NCBI GenBank assembly: GCA_017457345.1
Contig: JAFTHR010000143.1
Coordinates: 1-26,241 of the forward strand
Source of the DNA: Clostridia bacterium
GTDB lineage: Bacteria > Bacillota > Clostridia > Christensenellales > Borkfalkiaceae
Reading direction: 5' to 3'
DNA length: 26,241 nucleotides
Shown: positions 23,906 through 26,241 of the stretch, piece by piece
Layout: the number at the start of each line of letters is the position of its first letter
Numbering within the stretch: the first letter of the stretch is position 1
Made by a program: the position numbers and the translations under genes
The notes under the pieces: model-generated
Told to the model about the DNA's origin: nothing
Seen by the model: the letters and a program-made list of their open reading frames with translations, nothing else
Database searches by the model: none

Positions 23906-23919
23906 TAAACCGCAGTTAA
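23906..23919. promoter_or_regulatory. Distal putative DtxR-family operator of the feo operon
   Basis: TAAACCGCAGTTAA, read on the minus strand as TTAACTGCGGTTTA, matches the proximal palindrome in the pattern TTAACYNNGGTTWA. It lies seven bases upstream of the -35. The centre-to-centre spacing is 60 bases. Confidence 0.65.
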
Positions 23920-23924
23920 GAAAA

Positions 23925-23961
23925 TTTTTTAAAAAAAATAACCCCACTTTTTTTCGTGGGG
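23925..23961 (-). terminator. Terminator of the DtxR-family regulator gene
   Basis: On the minus strand CCCCAC (23961-23956), an A-rich loop, GTGGGG (23947-23942), then TTATTTTTTTTAAAA. It isolates the regulator transcript from the feo promoter. Confidence 0.85.
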
Positions 23962-23991
23962 CTTGCGCGCGCGCAATATATTTAAGGAAAA

Positions 23992-24363
23992 TTAGTCTTC
24001 TAAAAACGCCATAATTTTTTCAAACGTTTCGTCCGAAATCTCGTGTTCCAAGCGGCAGGCGTCGTTTTCCGCCGTAGTTTCCGAAACGCCGAGTTTCACT
24101 AAAAAGCGGAACAAACTACGGTGGCGTTTTAACACTTCGCACGCCTTATCGTTGCCGCTAGCGGAAAGGTAAAGGTGTTTGCCTTCTTCAAAAACGTACC
24201 CCTTTTCAAGCAAGATTTTCACCGCTTTATTTACGGCGGCTTGAGAGACGTTCATACGGCGTGCCACGTCGATACGGTGCACGTAGTTTAATTCTTGAGA
24301 GAGCAATAAAATGCTTTCCAAGTAATCTTCTTCAGATTGGTTATGTTTTACGGTTTCGTTCAT
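23992..24363 (-). CDS. DtxR/MntR-family metal-dependent transcriptional regulator
   Basis: A 123-residue two-domain regulator without the C-terminal SH3-like domain, as in MntR. Residues 9-60 form the winged helix (DYLESILLLSQELNYVHRID, NVSQAAVNKAVKILLEKGYV), and 72-123 the dimerisation and metal-binding domain. Candidate metal ligands align by spacing to MntR: D13 and E16 to D8 and E11, H81 to H77, C103 to E99, E106 and H107 to E102 and H103. The cysteine at position 103 is the DtxR/IdeR-type ligand, whereas D13 is MntR-type, so metal preference is not certain; the feo neighbour favours Fe2+. ATG 24363 follows GGAGG. I see no clear promoter of its own; the structured repeats lie upstream, and it could be read through from queA. 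Confidence 0.9.
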   Translation of the reverse strand: MNETVKHNQSEEDYLESILLLSQELNYVHRIDVARRMNVSQAAVNKAVKILLEKGYVFEEGKHLYLSASGNDKACEVLKRHRSLFRFLVKLGVSETTAENDACRLEHEISDETFEKIMAFLED

Positions 24364-24394
24364 AGAAAACCTCCAAAATTACAAAGTTTGGTGC

Positions 24395-24415
24395 GCCTAT
24401 TTTTACGGGAAGCAG
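24395..24415. repeat. Left-end remnant of the structured repeat
   Basis: GCCTATTTTTA at 24395-24405 is identical to the left end of the complete unit at 24571, and the next bases (GGGAAGCAG against AAACAAGCAG) are similar. It lacks the rest of the unit. Confidence 0.6.
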
Positions 24416-24420
24416 AATAT

Positions 24421-24522
24421 GCTTGGTTTTAGAACCGAGCAGTTCAAGGCGTTGCGAAGGAACTTACCGATCGTAAGTGACTGAGCAACAACGCCGAAAT
24501 GCGACGTGTTATAAAATCAAGC
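24421..24522. repeat. Structured repeat unit 1
   Basis: A 102-base unit whose ends are inverted (GCTTGGTTTTAGAAC against GTTATAAAATCAAGC), with an inner stem GGCGTTG/CAACGCC and a central hairpin CTTAC-CGATC-GTAAG. Its core 24441-24503 is identical to unit 2 at 24591-24653 except for one base. No coding potential is seen. Confidence 0.9.
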
Positions 24523-24570
24523 ACGCAAGGCGTTGCGAAGGAGTTTACCGATAGTACGGTAATAACGATT
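24523..24570. repeat. Truncated copy of the structured repeat between units 1 and 2
   Basis: It carries the core AAGGCGTTGCGAAGGAGTTT (24527-24546) and a different central hairpin (TTACCG against CGGTAA at 24545-24562). Both outer arms are missing, as is most of the right inner arm. Confidence 0.8.
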
Positions 24571-24671
24571 GCCTATTTTTAGAAACAAGCAGTTCAAGGC
24601 GTTGCGAAGGAGCTTACCGATCGTAAGTGACTGAGCAACAACGCCGAAATGCGCAGTTTATAAAATTAGGC
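24571..24671. repeat. Structured repeat unit 2, overlapping the queA stop
   Basis: A 101-base unit with inverted ends GCCTATTTTTAGAAAC (24571-24586) and GTTTATAAAATTAGGC (24656-24671), differing at two positions out of 16. The same inner stem and central hairpin as unit 1 are present. The right arm encodes the last residues LIL and the stop of QueA. Confidence 0.9.
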
Positions 24672-25695
24672 ACGCGTCGCCGAAAGAGAAAAACCGATAC
24701 TCCTTACTTTCCACCGCATACTGATACACGGACAAAATCTCTTCTCTGCCTGTTAAGCAGGCAACGAGCATAATTAAGGTGCTTTCGGGCAAATGGAAAT
24801 TGGTGACGAGCGCATCCACGCATTTCATTTGATAGGGCGGGTATAAAAAGATTTCCGTTTCGCCCCGTTCGGCGCGTACCGTTCCATCGGCGTTTGCCGC
24901 GCTTTCCAGCGTGCGGACGGACGTGGTGCCTACGGCGATCACTCTTCTACCTTCTTGCTTTGCGCGGTTGATGATGGAAGCCGCCGCCTCTTCTATTTCG
25001 TAATGCTCCGAGTGCATTTTATGGTCGGTGATGATCTCTTCGCTTACGGTGCGGAACGTACCAAGCCCCACGTGGAGCAATACTTCGGCAATCTCTACCC
25101 CTTTATCACGGATTTTTTGGAGCAATTCTTCGGTAAAATGCAGCCCTGCCGTGGGCGCAGCCGCCGATCCATCGATTTTGCTATACACGGTGTTATAGCG
25201 CTTGCCGTCCCCTAACTTTTCTTTAATGTACGGCGGCAAAGGCATTGTGCCCACGCGCTCTAAAATCTCTTCGAATACGCCGTTATAAGCAAACTCCACA
25301 ATCCGTTCGCCGGAATCCGTTATCCCCACCACGGTGAACGAGAGTTCGTTTGAAACGGTCATTACCACGCCGATTTTCCCCTTTTTTCCAGGGCGCATCA
25401 GCACTTCCCAACGTGTGGCGGAAAGCCTTTTTAAAAGCAGGATTTCCACCGCGCCGCCGTGGGCGGTTTTTGCGTAAATGCGGGCGGGGATCACGCGCGT
25501 TTTGTTGAGAACGAGCACGTCGCCTGCCTGTAAATAGTCCACGATATCGCGAAAAACTTTATTCTCTATTTTCTTTTCGTTTTTGTGGTAAACGAGTAGT
25601 TTAGAAGCATCCCGCGGGTAGCAAGGGGTTTGCGCTATCCGATCTTCGGGAAGTTCATAATAAAAATCGCTTTTTTTGTACTGTACTTTTTCCAT
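24658..25695 (-). CDS. queA: S-adenosylmethionine:tRNA ribosyltransferase-isomerase
   Basis: A 345-residue enzyme of queuosine synthesis that transfers and isomerises the ribosyl moiety of SAM onto 7-aminomethyl-7-deazaguanine in tRNA. Signature stretches are YELPEDRIAQTP and RDASKLLVY at the start, NKTRVIPARIYA, MRPGKKGKIG, PPYIKEKLGD, SAAAPTAGLHFTEELL, LHVGLGTFRTV and the C-terminal FFSFGDACLIL. It is full length for the family. ATG 25695 lies one base after the ruvB stop; the ribosome site is weak (AAAAGAACG), suggesting coupled translation from ruvB. The ruvB-queA order is common in Firmicutes. The gene ends inside a structured repeat that supplies its last codons, and tgt, often next, is absent. 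Confidence 0.95.
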   Translation of the reverse strand: MEKVQYKKSDFYYELPEDRIAQTPCYPRDASKLLVYHKNEKKIENKVFRDIVDYLQAGDVLVLNKTRVIPARIYAKTAHGGAVEILLLKRLSATRWEVLMRPGKKGKIGVVMTVSNELSFTVVGITDSGERIVEFAYNGVFEEILERVGTMPLPPYIKEKLGDGKRYNTVYSKIDGSAAAPTAGLHFTEELLQKIRDKGVEIAEVLLHVGLGTFRTVSEEIITDHKMHSEHYEIEEAAASIINRAKQEGRRVIAVGTTSVRTLESAANADGTVRAERGETEIFLYPPYQMKCVDALVTNFHLPESTLIMLVACLTGREEILSVYQYAVESKEYRFFSFGDACLIL

Positions 25696-25696
25696 T

Positions 25697-26241
25697 TTAA
25701 TCGTTCTTTTCGAATATAGACATTTGGCGCTGAGCGCGTGCGTCCGGCGTTCTGCCGATATGCGCGTACCCTTCTTTTAAGCACACTCTTCCGCGTGGCG
25801 TGCGAGCAATAAAACCAAGTTGCAAAAGGTAAGGCTCGTACACGTCCTCGATCGTGTTCGCATCCTCGTTCACCGTTGCCGCTAGCGTCTCCAACCCCGC
25901 AGGACCGCCGCCAAACTTGTCCACGAGCGCCGTTAATAATTTTCTATCCGTTTCGTCTAAGCCAAGCCCGTCGATTTCCAGCCTTTCCAACGCAAAACGA
26001 GCGTCTTCCACCGTGATCGCCGCGTTCCCCTTTACCACGGAGAAATCGCGCACGCGCTTTAACAAGCGGTTGGCAATACGGGGCGTGCCACGGCTACGGC
26101 TAGCAATTTCCGCCGCCGCGTCGTCGTCAATCGCAATCCCGAGTGCGTTCGCCGAACGGACTACGATTTCTTTGAGTTCGTGCTTTTCATACATTTCCAA
26201 GCGGTTGATGATCCCAAACCGATCCCGCAAGGGCGCGGCAA
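25697..26241 (-). CDS. ruvB: Holliday junction branch migration helicase RuvB, 3' part
   Basis: The last 180 residues of RuvB, the hexameric ATPase motor of the RuvAB branch-migration complex; the N-terminal Walker motifs lie beyond the right edge. What is visible is typical: LRDRFGIINRLEMYE, RSRGTPRIANRLLKRVRDF, the middle domain (GLDETDRKLLTALVDKFGGG), and the C-terminal winged helix with EDVYEPYLLQLGFIARTPRGR. The C-terminus is RQMSIFEKND. It is immediately followed by queA with a single intervening base. No frameshift or unusual residue is apparent in the visible part. Confidence 0.95.
   Translation of the reverse strand, partial: AAPLRDRFGIINRLEMYEKHELKEIVVRSANALGIAIDDDAAAEIASRSRGTPRIANRLLKRVRDFSVVKGNAAITVEDARFALERLEIDGLGLDETDRKLLTALVDKFGGGPAGLETLAATVNEDANTIEDVYEPYLLQLGFIARTPRGRVCLKEGYAHIGRTPDARAQRQMSIFEKND

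Noticed and set aside
24395..24671. CRISPR array interpretation of the repeats
   Set aside because: The repeats are palindromic units of about 100 bases with unequal, partial copies and no uniform spacers; no cas genes are present.

Overview
The window looks like a chromosomal segment of a Gram-positive, low-to-mid GC Clostridia-type bacterium, probably an uncultured gut lineage (the lineage is inference). Support: the yabM-yabN pair known from Bacillus and Clostridia, feoA-feoB followed by a FeoB-associated Cys-rich mini-protein, strong AGGAG ribosome sites, TTGACA/TATAAT-like promoters with 17-base spacers, and PopT-like, VanZ-like, TraX and ComF proteins. I see no phage, transposase, CRISPR array, rRNA or tRNA.

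Layout. (1) 1-3960, plus strand: the tail of a cation P-type ATPase interrupted by an in-frame TAG, then a terminator, a strong promoter and a yybP-ykoY (Mn2+) riboswitch with its own terminator, leading into mntP and a second, intact P-type ATPase; this reads as a manganese-efflux locus. (2) 3977-8556, minus strand: gyrB-gyrA. (3) 8798-9721, plus strand: a membrane-anchored alpha/beta hydrolase. (4) 9771-13490, minus strand: yabM-like flippase, yabN (tetrapyrrole methylase plus MazG) and a tRNA-dihydrouridine synthase. (5) 13628-14074, plus strand: a small membrane protein. (6) 14126-16381, minus strand: VanZ-like, DUF368/PopT-like and ComF genes, overlapping one another. (7) 16544-20425: an unrecognised two-domain protein (+), a YcjF/DUF697-like membrane protein (-), and a divergent pair (+) of a charged-tail membrane protein and TraX. 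(8) 20468-20923, minus strand: a low-molecular-weight tyrosine phosphatase. (9) 21031-24363, minus strand: a DtxR-family regulator, then feoA-feoB-Cys-rich protein; the feo promoter is bracketed by two matching palindromes that are likely operators for the adjacent regulator. (10) 24395-26241: a cluster of about 100-base structured repeats running into the last codons of queA, then queA and the 3' part of ruvB.

Functionally the window holds two divalent-metal modules, Mn efflux by riboswitch at the left and ferrous iron uptake by protein repressor at the right, with housekeeping genes for topology, recombination, tRNA modification and envelope lipid-carrier recycling between. The least explained material is the covarying repeat cluster at 24395-24671, the feo operator pair with its hybrid metal-site regulator, the 18-base start-codon repeats of feoA, the interrupted ATPase, and the long out-of-frame overlap of yabM with yabN.
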